Below, piece after piece: positions 21,396 through 32,313 of a DNA stretch of 64,000 nt (positions are counted from its first letter, which is position 1; each line of letters starts with the position of its first letter). Both the position numbers and the translations under genes were made by a program. The notes under the pieces were generated by a model, which did no database searches, had not been told where the DNA came from, and saw nothing but the letters and a program-made list of their open reading frames with translations. Source of the stretch: Terana coerulea (lineage: Eukaryota > Basidiomycota > Agaricomycetes > Polyporales > Phanerochaetaceae); contig JAKOGH010000138.1 of the NCBI GenBank assembly GCA_024811115.1, forward strand, positions 186,001 to 250,000, in the 5' to 3' direction.

Positions 21396-24300
21396 CTATA
21401 GCTCCTCATCCGTGAACACCTCCTCGCCACGCTTGCGGCGCGCGATGCGGTCCTTCTTGGCCTTGCGAGCCTCGGCCGCGGTAAGCTTCTTGACCTTCTT
21501 CACCTCGATCTTGTTGCCCATCGCGTCGTACTGGTCGTCCTCCTCACCGGCCTTCTTGTCGATACGCGGGCCCGAACCCTGACCCTCGACCCAGTTGTGG
21601 CCGGACGCCTCGAGACGACCGTCGCGCATGGCCCAGACTTCCTTGCACAGGGACTCCGGAAAGTCGCGGTTGTGGGTGATGACAAGCACACCGCCCTCGA
21701 ACTCCTTGAGCGCCTTGATCAGGGCCGCGAGCGACTCACGATCGAGGTAGTTGGTCGGCTCGTCGAGGCACATGATGTGAGGGCGACGCCATGTCGCAGC
21801 GCCGAGGACGACCTTGACCTTCTGACCACCTGAGAGACCGCGCATGGTGTTGTGCGAGACGAACTCGGCGTCGAGACCAAAGTCGGCGAAGTGCTTCTCG
21901 ATCTCGCGACGGACGAGAGGGCGAAGGAGACCGAGACGCTGCGCCTCGCGGGTATCGACCTCGAGGACCTTCTTCTCGAAACCGCGCTTGATGAGCTCAT
22001 CGCGGGGCATCCAGATGTTCTCCGACGACGACATGCCCTTGAACGAAATCTCGTACTCGTACGACTGCTTGAGCTTCTTGCGGTTGAGGATCTCGTCGAT
22101 GATGCGCTTCTGGCCCTCGACGACGACGATACCGCCCTCCTTCATCTTCTGCTGCTCCTCCTCGGTGATCTGACGCGACTCCTTCATCATCTCCTCGAGA
22201 TCCTCGCCCGTCTGGTAACGCCAGAGCATGTACTCGAGGGGAGTCTTGTCGAGGTGCTGGTCGATGTGGTGGAAGGCGTGCTGGGCGACGTAGCCAATGA
22301 CCAAGTTGGGGTGCTTCCAGGTCTCACCGCCGCAGTTGGGCTCGGTGTCGCCGATGAGGAGCTTGACGAGGGTCGACTTGCCAGATCCGTTGGGTCCGAG
22401 GACGGCGACACGGGAAGAAAGGGAGACTTGGAGGGTGATGTCGTACAACTGCTGCTTCGTCTGCGTGGGGTACTTGAAGCCGACCTTGCGCATCTTGATC
22501 AGCGACTTCTCCTTGGTCTTGACACCCTCCGAGCAGAGGAGGCTCGGGGAGCTTGAACTGGTAGTCCTCAGCCGCCTCGAGCGTGTAGTACGAGCGGGCC
22601 TCGGGGACCTGCTTCATGAACGCCTCGAGGTTACCGCGGTAACGGCGGAGCTTGAAGCGGTTCAGGTGGAGGACGTCGGTGATGGTGTTGTTCAAGAAAC
22701 CGGAGTCGTGCGAGACGATGACTATAATTGTGTTAGCGTGGATCGAGAACCAAGGGTAAAAATGATGCGTACTGGAAGTGCAGGTCGTGAGGCCGGTAAG
22801 GTAACCCTCGAGCCAGGCAACGTTGACAACGTCCAAGTGGTTGGTGGGCTCATCGAGCAAGAGGATGTCGGCCTTGAACAGCATCGCACGGGCGAGCGCG
22901 AGCTTCATCTTCCAACCGCCAGAGAGCGAGCCGATCGAGCTCGCCTGACGCTCGTCCGAGAAGCCGACAGAAGCGAGGGTCTCGATGACCTCCTCCTTGC
23001 CAGCCAGGATACGCTTGTCTGAGAGAATGAACTCGAGAATGGTGGTTTCCTCCTCAGAGCCGTCAATGTCGTGCTCAACGTAGAAGGTGCGGACCTCGTC
23101 GGGCGACGGGAAGCCCTCGACCTGGCCGTTGGTGATCGCCCTCATGAGGGTCGACTTGCCGGTACCGTTCCTACCGCAGAGACCGTAGCGGTGGCCACGC
23201 TTCAGGCGAAGGGTGGCGGTGTTGAGCAGGATCTTGGCGCCGTACGCCAGCGAGAACTGGCAGTTGCAAAGGTCCTCGCCTTCCTCCTCGTCCTCAAGAG
23301 CCTCTGCCTCTTCGTCGCCGATGGTAGCAGACTTGACGGCCCACTCGTTGACGATCGTGACGGGCTCGGGGGTGGTGGCGAGGAACTGGATGTAGGGAAT
23401 GAGCGTCTGCCACTGAGCGGTGTCGAATTCCTTGGCGTTGACGAGAGCGGCAGCGAGGTTGGACGCATACATGGTCTCAACGTTGCCGGCAGAGACCGTG
23501 GTACCAGACTTCTTGTAGATGCCGATGAGCGTGTGCGCGAGCTGCTTCTCGTCAGCGAACTTGAGCGGAGGGAGGTCAGAACCATCACCGGTGGGGACGT
23601 TGCCAACTTGACGGAGAGTAGCGATGGCGCGGCCAACGACTTGACGAGCCTCGGGGTCACCAATGGTGGTCTCGACCTTGAGCAACCCAGGAAGGAGCTT
23701 GGGGATGAAAGGACGGACGGTGACCTCCGAGTCGACGAGCTTGGCCATGTTATCGGTAATAACGGCGACCTTGCGCTTGGTGGCAGTCAACTTCTCAGAG
23801 AGACCACGGGACAAGAGGGGGACCATGAGCGACAGAGTGGGTGAATCCACCTCCGAAACGAATGTGGTGGCCGAGAGGAGTCCGATGGTGGGGACGACCT
23901 TCTCGACGGGATTAATCAAAGAGTCAATCAGAGCAGGAATAAAGCGTTCGATATCCTTGTTCGAGATGAGTGCTGTGGCCTTTTCGAGAGTAACGCGCGC
24001 GGCCTTCTTCACGTCGGCCTTGGTGTCCCAGATCGCCTCGGCGAGCACGGGCACAATGTCGGGTGTGAGGCGGGCGATTTGGGCGGGGCTAGAGGCGATG
24101 AGCTGGTTGAGGACGGTGAGCGAGCCCGTCTTGATCTGCCACTTGCCGGCCGTCTTGATTTCGTGGAGAAGGGCGGGGAGGACAAGTCCTGCTGCCCATT
24201 TGTTCTGGTTGGAAGCGTATAAGCGAACCGCCTCAATGGCCGCCGTCCGGACGGCGGGCATCTTGTCGGCGAAAGTCTCAAGGAGCGCAGCATAGATGCC

Positions 24301-24627
24301 ACTGTCGATGAAGAGAGGCTCGAAGGCGCGGATGGCGGGGGACGCGGCGATGGCAGCAACAGCGCCTGCAGCGCCCTCGCGGGCGGTGGGCGACTTCTTG
24401 TCATTGAGCGCTTTCACGACAGCGTCGGTGAAGCCGATGTTCTGGAAGGCGGAAGGGCCTTCCTTTTCGGCGAGAGCGGCAAGCTGTGCAGCTGCGGCTT
24501 CACGGGTTGCCTTGTCGGCGACAAAGAGACCAGATACATCGAACTGCCCTGGAGCGGGCGCGACGGCGGCCTTGAGAGAGGCGGGAGAAGGGGTAGCAGT
24601 AGCGGCAGCGGTGGTAACAGCTGGCAT
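21396..24627 (-). CDS. Translation elongation factor 3, with one frame-breaking base
   Basis: Fungus-typical ABC-F ATPase that releases deacylated tRNA from the ribosomal E site. N-terminal HEAT repeats (AAGAVAAIAASPAIRAFEPL; IPALIDSLINPVEKVVPTIG) precede two ABC domains. ABC1 has GRNGTGKST, SIGSLSGGWKMKLALARAML and LLLDEPTNHLDVVN. ABC2 has GPNGSGKST, LSGGQKVKVVLGAATW and CLDEPTNYLDRES. The basic tail KKVKKLTAAEARKAKKDR is also typical. One intron lies near 22726-22772. The frame breaks between LPEPPLL and KTKEKSLIK, at about 22529-22530, where removing one C from the plus strand restores LLEGVKTKEK. The gene is normally essential and the rest is intact, so a consensus error is the likely cause. 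Start at 24627 (MPAVTT). Confidence 0.93.
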
Positions 24628-26384
24628 CTAACCAGTCGTCAGCAACACCCATCGACATAGCAAGCAGGTACGCACTCTGGAAGATGGTAGAGATCTTGTC
24701 GTAACGTGCGTTAGAGCAGGAAAAGGCCGAGCAAGTCGAGTAAGGTATCAAAACGCTCTATGTGTGTGCGGCGTAAGCCTGGAGAACGTTGTTAGCCTTT
24801 ACGTTGGGGGAGATTCGCGACGGCGCTCACCTCTAAGGAGTACACAAAAGAGGGAGAAGAAAAGGGGATGGGAGTAGGTCGCAAGGCCAAAAGCTGCTTA
24901 AATACGAAGAGTAAAAAGATGATCACGCACGTGGCGCCGGGGCATCTTCCGGGGCGCTTAGTGAGTCTGGGACGGCTCTACGCCCAAATCGTGCAGTTCT
25001 GGCACTTCCTCGGTCCTTGCAGGTTCATCTGCTTGGATCAGCCGAGTGCGGGGAATGGGGAATTGTCGATACCCCACACGCAGCACACAGCCTCCGTTTC
25101 TCAGGTACATCCGATCGAACCTACGCTTCCGCGGACACTGTCAATGCCGATGTGTGCAGCAAGGCATACCTCTCGGCCGCCTCATGTCGGACGAGCAATT
25201 CAATCCCCAGTCCGCTTGCAACGCGGTGCAAATTGTGACTGATCCATCCATCGGCCCTCCTAGCAGCGAAGTACCCACGCAGGAGGCGGTGTGGCACCGC
25301 GAACTTCCGTGCAGCGCTTAGCGCCGAGAACCAAGACCCCGCATTCTTCGGATAGCCTCAAAGGTCGTCCGGCGACTCGAGGATTTGTCAGAGAAGGCGA
25401 CGAGCTTGGAGCCATCGGAGGAATGTTGGGAAGACTATACGCAGGATGTCTGCGCATTTGTCTGTTGTCTGAGTCACTGTAGCAGCCGCGGAAGCGAATT
25501 TTGTTGCTGCAGACAAAACAATACTGAGTAGACCAAACGCGGAAGAGGACAAAGAACGCGGCCTGGAATCGATGTAGCAGACGCTGATGGTCTCGAGAAG
25601 GTTGCCGAGCAGCCTGCCTCGAAAGGCGTGTCTGCAACACCTGTCCCTTCTCGTCAATACAGCGAAGTGTTCAATTGCTCCTCACCACTGGGATGTCCGC
25701 CATGAAACTGGTCTGTAACAGTGACCCCGATCGATGATATTGATTGAATCGACGAGGCACAGCGATTCACCGATACCCTGAAAAGCAGCAAGGCAATTTG
25801 GCTTTGCAGCTGTCGCGGCGGATTCTTCGCGGAGCTAACATGCACGCTCGCTTCCGCGGAGGTGAGCCTTAGTGCTGCAAACATAATAAAACTGAGTGTA
25901 CGCAAATACGCAAGAGGACAGCGAAGAGACTCAGCCTGAAATCGATACAACAGACTTTGATAGACTCGAGAAGCTCGCCAGCCGACCAGCCTCAAGGGGC
26001 GTGCCCTCATCGGCAATCTCCTCTCGTCAATACGGAGAGGCATTGAATCGTGCCTCGCCATACTCGCCATGAAACCGGTCATTTACTGTGAACCCGATCG
26101 ATGAGGTCAATTCAGTAGACAAGGCACGAGTATTCATCCAAGACATGCGACATGCAGCGGGTCCTTCAGGCCAAGTCGCCGTCCCAGCTGTGGTGGCGCA
26201 TTCTTCGAGGGGCTGACCCGCATGCCTTATTCACCATCTCCCTGAAAGCTATCGATTGTCAGAAGGTTCATTGGATGTATTCCTAGTACGCGGGGTAGAA
26301 GTGTATGAATATAGCCTGCTAATAGACCTTTCATTCTGAGCAGTACTTGGACGCTTATGACTGAGGACCCGGGACACCCTAAAC
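24628..26384. other. 1.75-kb intergenic region containing a diverged tandem repeat
   Basis: The right part holds two diverged copies of a roughly 370-nt unit (see the repeat entry). The left part should hold the eEF3 promoter and 5' leader. I see no intact gene. Open frames of up to about 140 codons on the minus strand look incidental, or are remnants within the repeat. Confidence 0.5.
25460..26220. repeat. Two diverged tandem copies of a ~370-nt unit
   Basis: Matching blocks appear in the same order in both copies. Examples are tctcgtcaatacagcgaagt near 25652 versus tctcgtcaatacggagagg near 26021; tgacccc-gatcgatga near 25719 versus tgaacccgatcgatgagg near 26089; and ggcggattcttcgcggagct near 25818 versus ggcgcattcttcgaggggct near 26194. 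Many substitutions separate the copies, so the duplication is old. I cannot identify the unit. Confidence 0.7.
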
Positions 26385-29300
26385 TCAATCCTCGTTCGCA
26401 CGAGCGAAACTGAGAGGGGCGAAAGGCTGGCATCATAAATCAATCAGCATGCGTTTCAGACGACAAAGCAACAGACGTACATAGCCTCCCGCCTCGTAGT
26501 GCTTGCTGTTCGCCTCGACCCAGTGCAGACGCAGCGCATGCAAGAACGCAGACAGACCCTGCGCCGTCGATCAGTATCAGATCCCACCCATTCAATGGCG
26601 GAAGCCGAAACGCCGCACATACCTCCATGACACACAGGATCGCAACCGTGAGGATGAACCACAGTACGCCGACGACAGCGACGGCAATGATGCCGATAAC
26701 GCCTGGGAGTCCGAGCACTGAGTCAAGCGTCATCGTCCACAGAACCTCGGAGAGCTGCGCGTGCGCGAGCGAGAGCGCCCAGAGACGGAGGTACGACGCG
26801 GTGTGTGAAATGCAGCCGAGGCAGAATTCGATGGTGTGGATGACCTGGTGGATCACGACCTCGCCGAAGTCGTGGTGCTCCTGTCGGTCAGATGTCAGCA
26901 CAAGGCGTCTCGGATGCTCACGGGATGCATACCTCCTCGTCGCCCTCCTGCTCGGTGACAGCCCTGCCGTTCCCTTCTTCCTCGCCCTCAAGCTGGTCAT
27001 CTGTGCCGTGCCCGATGGTATCTTCGCCTCCGAGCCCAATATAGCCCTGGCTCTTGATCTTCTTCATCTCCTGGTACTGCAGGTACGGCTTCGTGATCAG
27101 GAGCCACGGGACACAGATCATGGCGATACCGAGCAAGATCAGCTGCACAGTGCCCTGACCAGGATAGAGCTGCATATCAGAGGGAACATCTCCAGGCGAG
27201 AGGAACATCGAGATCAACATGTTGAGAAGGGACGGCGGTGGGGTCGTGGACTGGGACCAGTCGACGCTCCACTTGTACAGAATGCAGACCACGAGGTAGC
27301 CGAAGATGGACTGCAGGAAGAGCATCTGGGGCATGAAGTTGGTGTAGATATCGATAGAACGCTTGAAACGAAGGTGGTTAGGCACTTGCAGGCAAAGTGC
27401 AAAGGTCATCTATTGAAGCAATCGATAAGTATCTTTGTTACACGAACCGAAGGGCGAACGCACATGAATAACACCAAGGACGATGGACATCTTCATCTTG
27501 TAAGAGTTCGTAAAGATGAGCGAGTTGTCGGCACCATGCCAACCAGGATCCAAGCCGAATGGATATGTGTGACCGTTGGCTACGCCAACAGCTGTCTTGT
27601 TGTCTGGCCTTTCAGTGAAGTCCCATCCTGAATGGAAAATATGAAGGGACTTCGAGAAGATGTCGTTGTAGATGAAACCGGTGTACATGGAGAAAAGGCC
27701 CATGAGCAGAATGATGTAGCGACCACTGCAACCAAGTGTCAAAAGAGTTGATAGCCAGACGATGGAAGACTCACTAGAAGAAAGTGCCGAAGATTTCTCC
27801 GAGGTCGGCCTTGGCCAACTGTCTCTCCCGAAGTATCATGAAAAGGGCAGCGGTGAAGAGAATAAAACCGTGACCAATATCGCCGAACATGACGGCGAAC
27901 AAGAATGGGAATGTAATGACGGCGAAAAGACCAGGGTTGACTTCTTGATAGGTGGCGATACCATAGCTGTCCATGATCGTTTGGAATCCTTCGGTAAGCT
28001 TATTAGTACGATGGAAGGTCGGTGGCTTCTTGGTCGTCCTGAGCTCGCGTAAAATAGGGGGCACATTGGTACCGGATTCTTCCTGTGAACGATCAGGCAA
28101 AAGTTCGATGGTTATATGCGGGGACTTACAGTAGCATGCCGCAGCGCAACCTGAATCATTGGGATATCTCTCGTAGGAACCCAGCCCTCTGCAAGCAGCG
28201 TCTTGCGCCTAGTGTCGTAGTTCAGCAAGTTCAGTGTCTCGTAAATCAACTTCTCCTTCGAGACGACGTCTTGCCAAACTGCCAGGCTCTCGCCGACGGT
28301 GACAAGCTCCATACGGCGGCTATTTCCAGTATTGTAAAGCACGACCTGGAGGTCCTCGAGACGAGCAGTGACTTCACGAAGCGAGTCCGAACGCTTGTCA
28401 GCGTTGGCATCAATGGGGTAGATGGTGGCACCCATGGACTCGGCGACCTTGCGAATCTTCGCCAACAGCGTGTCGCCATGCGCGAAGATGATGAAGACAT
28501 TCTTGCGGGTCTCCGTGCCAGTGGCGGGGTCGACGAAAGGCTCTGCGATGTCTGTGTGGTTCATATAGAGGTTACCACGCAGGACGCGCCACAGTACACG
28601 CTCGAACGTGGGGAGACGGGACCGCTCGATAGTGCCCGCAACGAACCTAGCATGAATGAGTACAGCGCATATAGTCACGTGTCCGCAGATGGCTTACTCA
28701 AGATCGAACTGAACGTTGCCGGAATACTGGGCCTCCCGGTCGTCGTGCTGAAGTAGTGGGGCAGAGCTATCGTCGAATGATGTGCGCACGTCGGATTGAA
28801 CTCCTTCAGCCTAGCCAACGGTCAGTCTGACAGACATAGCCATGGCTGTCGAGCAACATACCCTGTCGAAGAAAACTGCAGTCTCTCGAAGAACATGACG
28901 AGCCTCAACAAGCTCTTTCATCCGCTCAGACAGCTGCTGGTAGCTCTCGTTCATCTGTGCAAGCCGAGCCTCGTGCTCAGACAGCTTTGTGTCGAGCTCG
29001 TCAATGGTTTGCGCAGCGCGAGGTCCGACAGTGACAAGCGGCAAACAGTCATACAGAGGTCGTACTGGAATGTTCTCCTTTTCTTTTCAATTTGACTCTG
29101 GAAAAAACGGACACGGCGGGCCATCTCGTCGATGCGACGGATCTCGCCAACATACGACCGTTGGAAGGGGTTGACATCAGGATTGAGCTGTGGTGGATTC
29201 AACGAGAATATCGACACTACAAAAGCATTGAACGTACATCCTTGAACTGAACATCTCCTAGCTCTCCTAGTTCGGCGATGGTGTCATGAGCCACTTCGGT

Positions 29301-29413
29301 TGGGACGATGAGCTGCACTAAGCTCATCTCCTCCGAGCCTATGCATACAGTCAGTTTTGTAACAGCCAGCGTCCACTACACTCACGGAATAGGGTCGGAT
29401 ATTCGTCCGACAT
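26385..29413 (-). CDS. VPH1: V-type ATPase subunit a (Vph1/Stv1)
   Basis: Large membrane subunit of the vacuolar proton pump, carrying the proton half-channels. It starts MSDEYPTLF then [18 protein letters not shown], the family N-terminus. The cytosolic half includes [54 protein letters not shown] and [18 protein letters not shown]. The membrane half includes [55 protein letters not shown], then [20 protein letters not shown], which holds the key Arg of the proton path. The end reads [20 protein letters not shown], and a last exon encodes [13 protein letters not shown]. Introns are short and all restore frame. Stop TGA at 26385-26387. It is the only V-ATPase a-subunit gene in the window. Confidence 0.95.
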
Positions 29414-29760
29414 GCTGAGGATATCGTCGTCGCTGAGATGGACGTCGAAGGCAGTGTTGAGAGCGTCGAGCTGCGTGCCCGGCGGTAACGCTCCCTTTCC
29501 CGGGTTGCACCGGCCGAAGCCAATGACCATCACCCGGCTGGCCGGCCGGCCGGACCGCCGTAGGGCACTGGCAGAAGCGGCTCCGAAGCGGCTCTGACAA
29601 TCCAGAACCATGTAATTTCGTCAAGAGGACGACAGCTGCATACCCGAAGTCCGTTCATATAAATAACGAGATGCTGCTGGCCGGTGTGCTCAACAGTCTC
29701 GAGGTCTTGCCTTCCTACCACCTGTAATACACTCTCACCCATCCCTCAACATTCCCCAGG
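29414..29760. promoter_or_regulatory. Divergent spacer between V-ATPase gene and cullin copy A
   Basis: The V-ATPase gene runs left and the cullin-like copy runs right. A TATA-like atataaata string sits near 29660, about 100 nt before the cullin ATG. A ggccggccggccgg palindromic run lies near 29540. Which of these act in transcription is not known. Confidence 0.4.
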
Positions 29761-31279
29761 ATGACAATGCCTCCAGCGAACGCTGACCTCGCTACCATGT
29801 GGGCATTCCTCAGGGAGGGCATCGACCAAATTATGTCTAATGCGCCAGCGACTCCTTCGTTCGCGGACCATCAGCGCCTCTATACAGTCTCATATAATTA
29901 CTGCACCAGTCACACAGTGCAGATGGTCGGCAACCCACCAGTTCAAACTCAACGAAGTGGGTCTTGCAACACTTTTTTAAATTCCGAAGAGTGGCTAGAA
30001 AGGGTACTAACTTGTCTCTCTGCAGCTGACGCGAATCTCATAGGATCGGATATGTACAACAAGCTTGTTGAATACTTTATTACCCTTTCGAAGGCGTTAC
30101 TAGACGTGAGTGTTAGCCGGATGATGATACCTGGCGATTTAATTGAGCCAGCTACGGTGCTGTAGGAATCACACGGTTTGCAAGACGAAGCGCTCCTTCG
30201 ATATTATGCCAGGGAATGGACCCGTTACACCAGTGGTGCTGATCATGTCAATCGACTTTTCACGTACCTCAACCGCCACTAGGTGAAGCAGGCGCGACAT
30301 GATGGGCATAAAGACGTCTACCCTGTGTATAAAGTATGTCATGCATTGCCATTCGCGCACATGGAGAATTGACTGAGGAATGTGTTCAGCTTGCCCTCAT
30401 GCAATGGAAAACCAACTTCTACATACACGTTCAGGGCGAGGGTACACAGTTGACGACTGGTGTTCTTCGCCTTATTGAACATCAACGTAACGGCGAAATC
30501 ACTGACGAAGAGTTGATCAAGAAGATCGTCGGCTCGTTTATCTCCATCGGTCTGGACGAGAGCAACATTGACAAAAAGTCGTATGAGGTCTATAAGGAGC
30601 ACTTCGAGCAATCGTTCCTCAAGGCTACTGAGAATCACTACCGCGAGCAGCCCAAGGCATTTTTCGACGACGATGATGATATCTGTGGTTACCTGAAGAA
30701 GGTGGAGGGGTGCCTGCGCGAGGAAGAGGATCGCGTCGAACGGTACTTGGATCCAATTTCCAGCTGGGCTCTTTCAGCAAAATTTGAGCGTGTTTTCATT
30801 CGCGAGCATGCTGAGCGATTGTGTGACGGGTTCGAGGCTCTTCTCGATCACGGCCAGGATGAAGACTTGCAACGCTTGTATACTCTTCTGTCCCGGCTCC
30901 GCGGGGTTTCAAGCTGCTTCGCAAGAACTTTGGAGGGCGCACCAGCAGGGTGGGTGTAGCTGCCATAGCGAAGCTTGCGGGCGACGGCGTCGATCTCAAT
31001 CCCGAGACGTACGCCAATGCTCTGCTCGAGATCCACCGGACGAATCCTGATGCGGGCAACCGGAACTTCCGTGGCGTCGCAAGTTTCATAGCAAGCTGGG
31101 GCGAAGCATTTGGTAACTTATACTTTCCTGTGGAAGGGCAATATTTGAGATACCTGAGGAGCCAGATCTCCAGAGGTGATCCAAACGAGGTGATGTGTGA
31201 TCTTCTAATCATTCCAGCAATTGTCCTATTGACCTTGGCTTGTTTTCTCTTTCTAGCATCACTTTATGCGAGGGCGTAG
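29761..31279 (+). pseudogene. Decayed copy A of a truncated cullin-1-like gene
   Basis: The same N-terminal cullin-repeat region as at 47614-49026 can be read: MTMPPANADLATMWAFLREG, then RLYTVSYNYCTS, DEALLRYYAREWTRYTSGAD, LALMQWKTNFYIHVQGEG, LDESNIDKKSYEVYKEHFEQ and IREHAERLCDGFEALLDHG. Two lesions break it. After FTYLNRH the Trp codon of copy B is a TAG stop (about 30281). Near 30900 one G is missing in a run, which shifts frame after LYTLLSR. Downstream the frame resumes as LNPETYANALLEIHRTNPDA and ends in unrelated sequence (FLFLASLYARA). The C-terminal Rbx1-binding and neddylation domains are absent, as in copy B. Decay is likely real, because it includes a nonsense change as well as a run-length change. 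Confidence 0.8.
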
Positions 31280-31477
31280 CGAGTTTGCCGACCGCCACCA
31301 ATCTTGGCTATTTAGAGCCTGATCGGCGTCGGTGGCGGCGGGCGCACGGTGGCCAACCTTGACTATCGGTGTATGTCGAGAGTAGAACGTAAATGTAGCC
31401 GTCACCACTTGGTTTACACTGACCCATCATCTTGCATACGCCAGATACTAGCTACTTACTCATCCGGTCACTTACAG

Positions 31478-31885
31478 GTAACGGCGAACACCGGGTTCTT
31501 TGCCGTCAACCTGCTTACCTTCCTGCAGCCCTACTCAGCCCTTCTCGCTCACGCTCACGACGCCGCGCCCGAGTTCCTCCCCTATGACTGGACGACCGCC
31601 GACCTCTGGGCTGCGCCGCTCGTCACGAGCCTCTGTGCGCTACTCCCGCACGCGCCGCCGTACTGGGCCGAGCTGCACTACTCAGGCTCGCTATTCGAGG
31701 CGGCGGCGCCCATGGACCCCGGGACGGTACGTGCGGTGTGTGCGCTGTTCCTCACGACGCTGTTCGATGCGCGCACGTAGAAGAACTTTGGCGGCGCAGT
31801 GGTGGCGCACAGGCGGCGGAGCAGAAGCTCAAGACTGGGCACGAGAAAGTGCATAAAGTGTGAGTAAGGAGGCGCAGTGGATGGT
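31478..31885 (+). pseudogene. Last-exon fragment of the TRIC-like membrane-protein gene, copy A
   Basis: It begins at an acceptor (cttacag) and reads TANTGFFAVNLLTFLQPYS, then WTTADLWAAPLVTSLCALLP. It ends VRAVCALFLTTLFDART at TAG (31778-31780), where the full gene at 49582-50630 has Trp. Homology continues through the stop into KNFGG and the 3' flank up to about 32050. Upstream exons are absent; similarity starts inside the preceding intron. It cannot make the full protein. It sits 3' of the cullin copy on the same strand, the reverse of the order in copy B. Confidence 0.8.
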
Positions 31886-32313
31886 GTATAGTAACCCGCG
31901 GGCGGCCGTGCCGCCCTACGGTTGGGTTCATGCCCAGTACCGGGTGCAGTCATCGGAGCTTCACAGTGTTGACGAACTGGACACTTATCACTGGATTTTT
32001 GTGGATGTATGCGTAGATTTTTTTTTGTTTTGGAATGATGACCGATTGTCTTCGTGTGGTAGGGTAGGGTAGTCTCCCTAAGCAGAGTAAGTAGACTAAG
32101 ACAGACTCAGATGGACGGTCGTCTGTCTGACGCACCGGCGCTGCGTCCGCCGCGCTAATTCGGTTGATGGAGTTCCATGTTCGGTCGCTTCGGGCCTGGT
32201 TGACTTCAGGCGCAGCTGCATCTCGAACGTCATTTGAGCGTCCTTGGTCTCTTACCACCAGTACTCACTGCCCTCTTCGAATTCCTGCACTTTACGACCT
32301 GCGACGACCTTGA
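31886..32313. other. Spacer between duplicated block A and the M50B-like gene
   Basis: The left part is 3' flank copied together with the membrane-protein fragment. The right part should hold the M50B-like promoter. No gene is visible. Confidence 0.5.

Noticed and set aside
21852..22556. Long plus-strand frame opposite eEF3 (234 codons)
   Set aside because: It is the antisense shadow of a highly biased coding sequence, with no family motifs of its own.
23071..23844. Another long plus-strand frame opposite eEF3 (257 codons)
   Set aside because: Same reason: antisense of the HEAT and ABC regions of eEF3.
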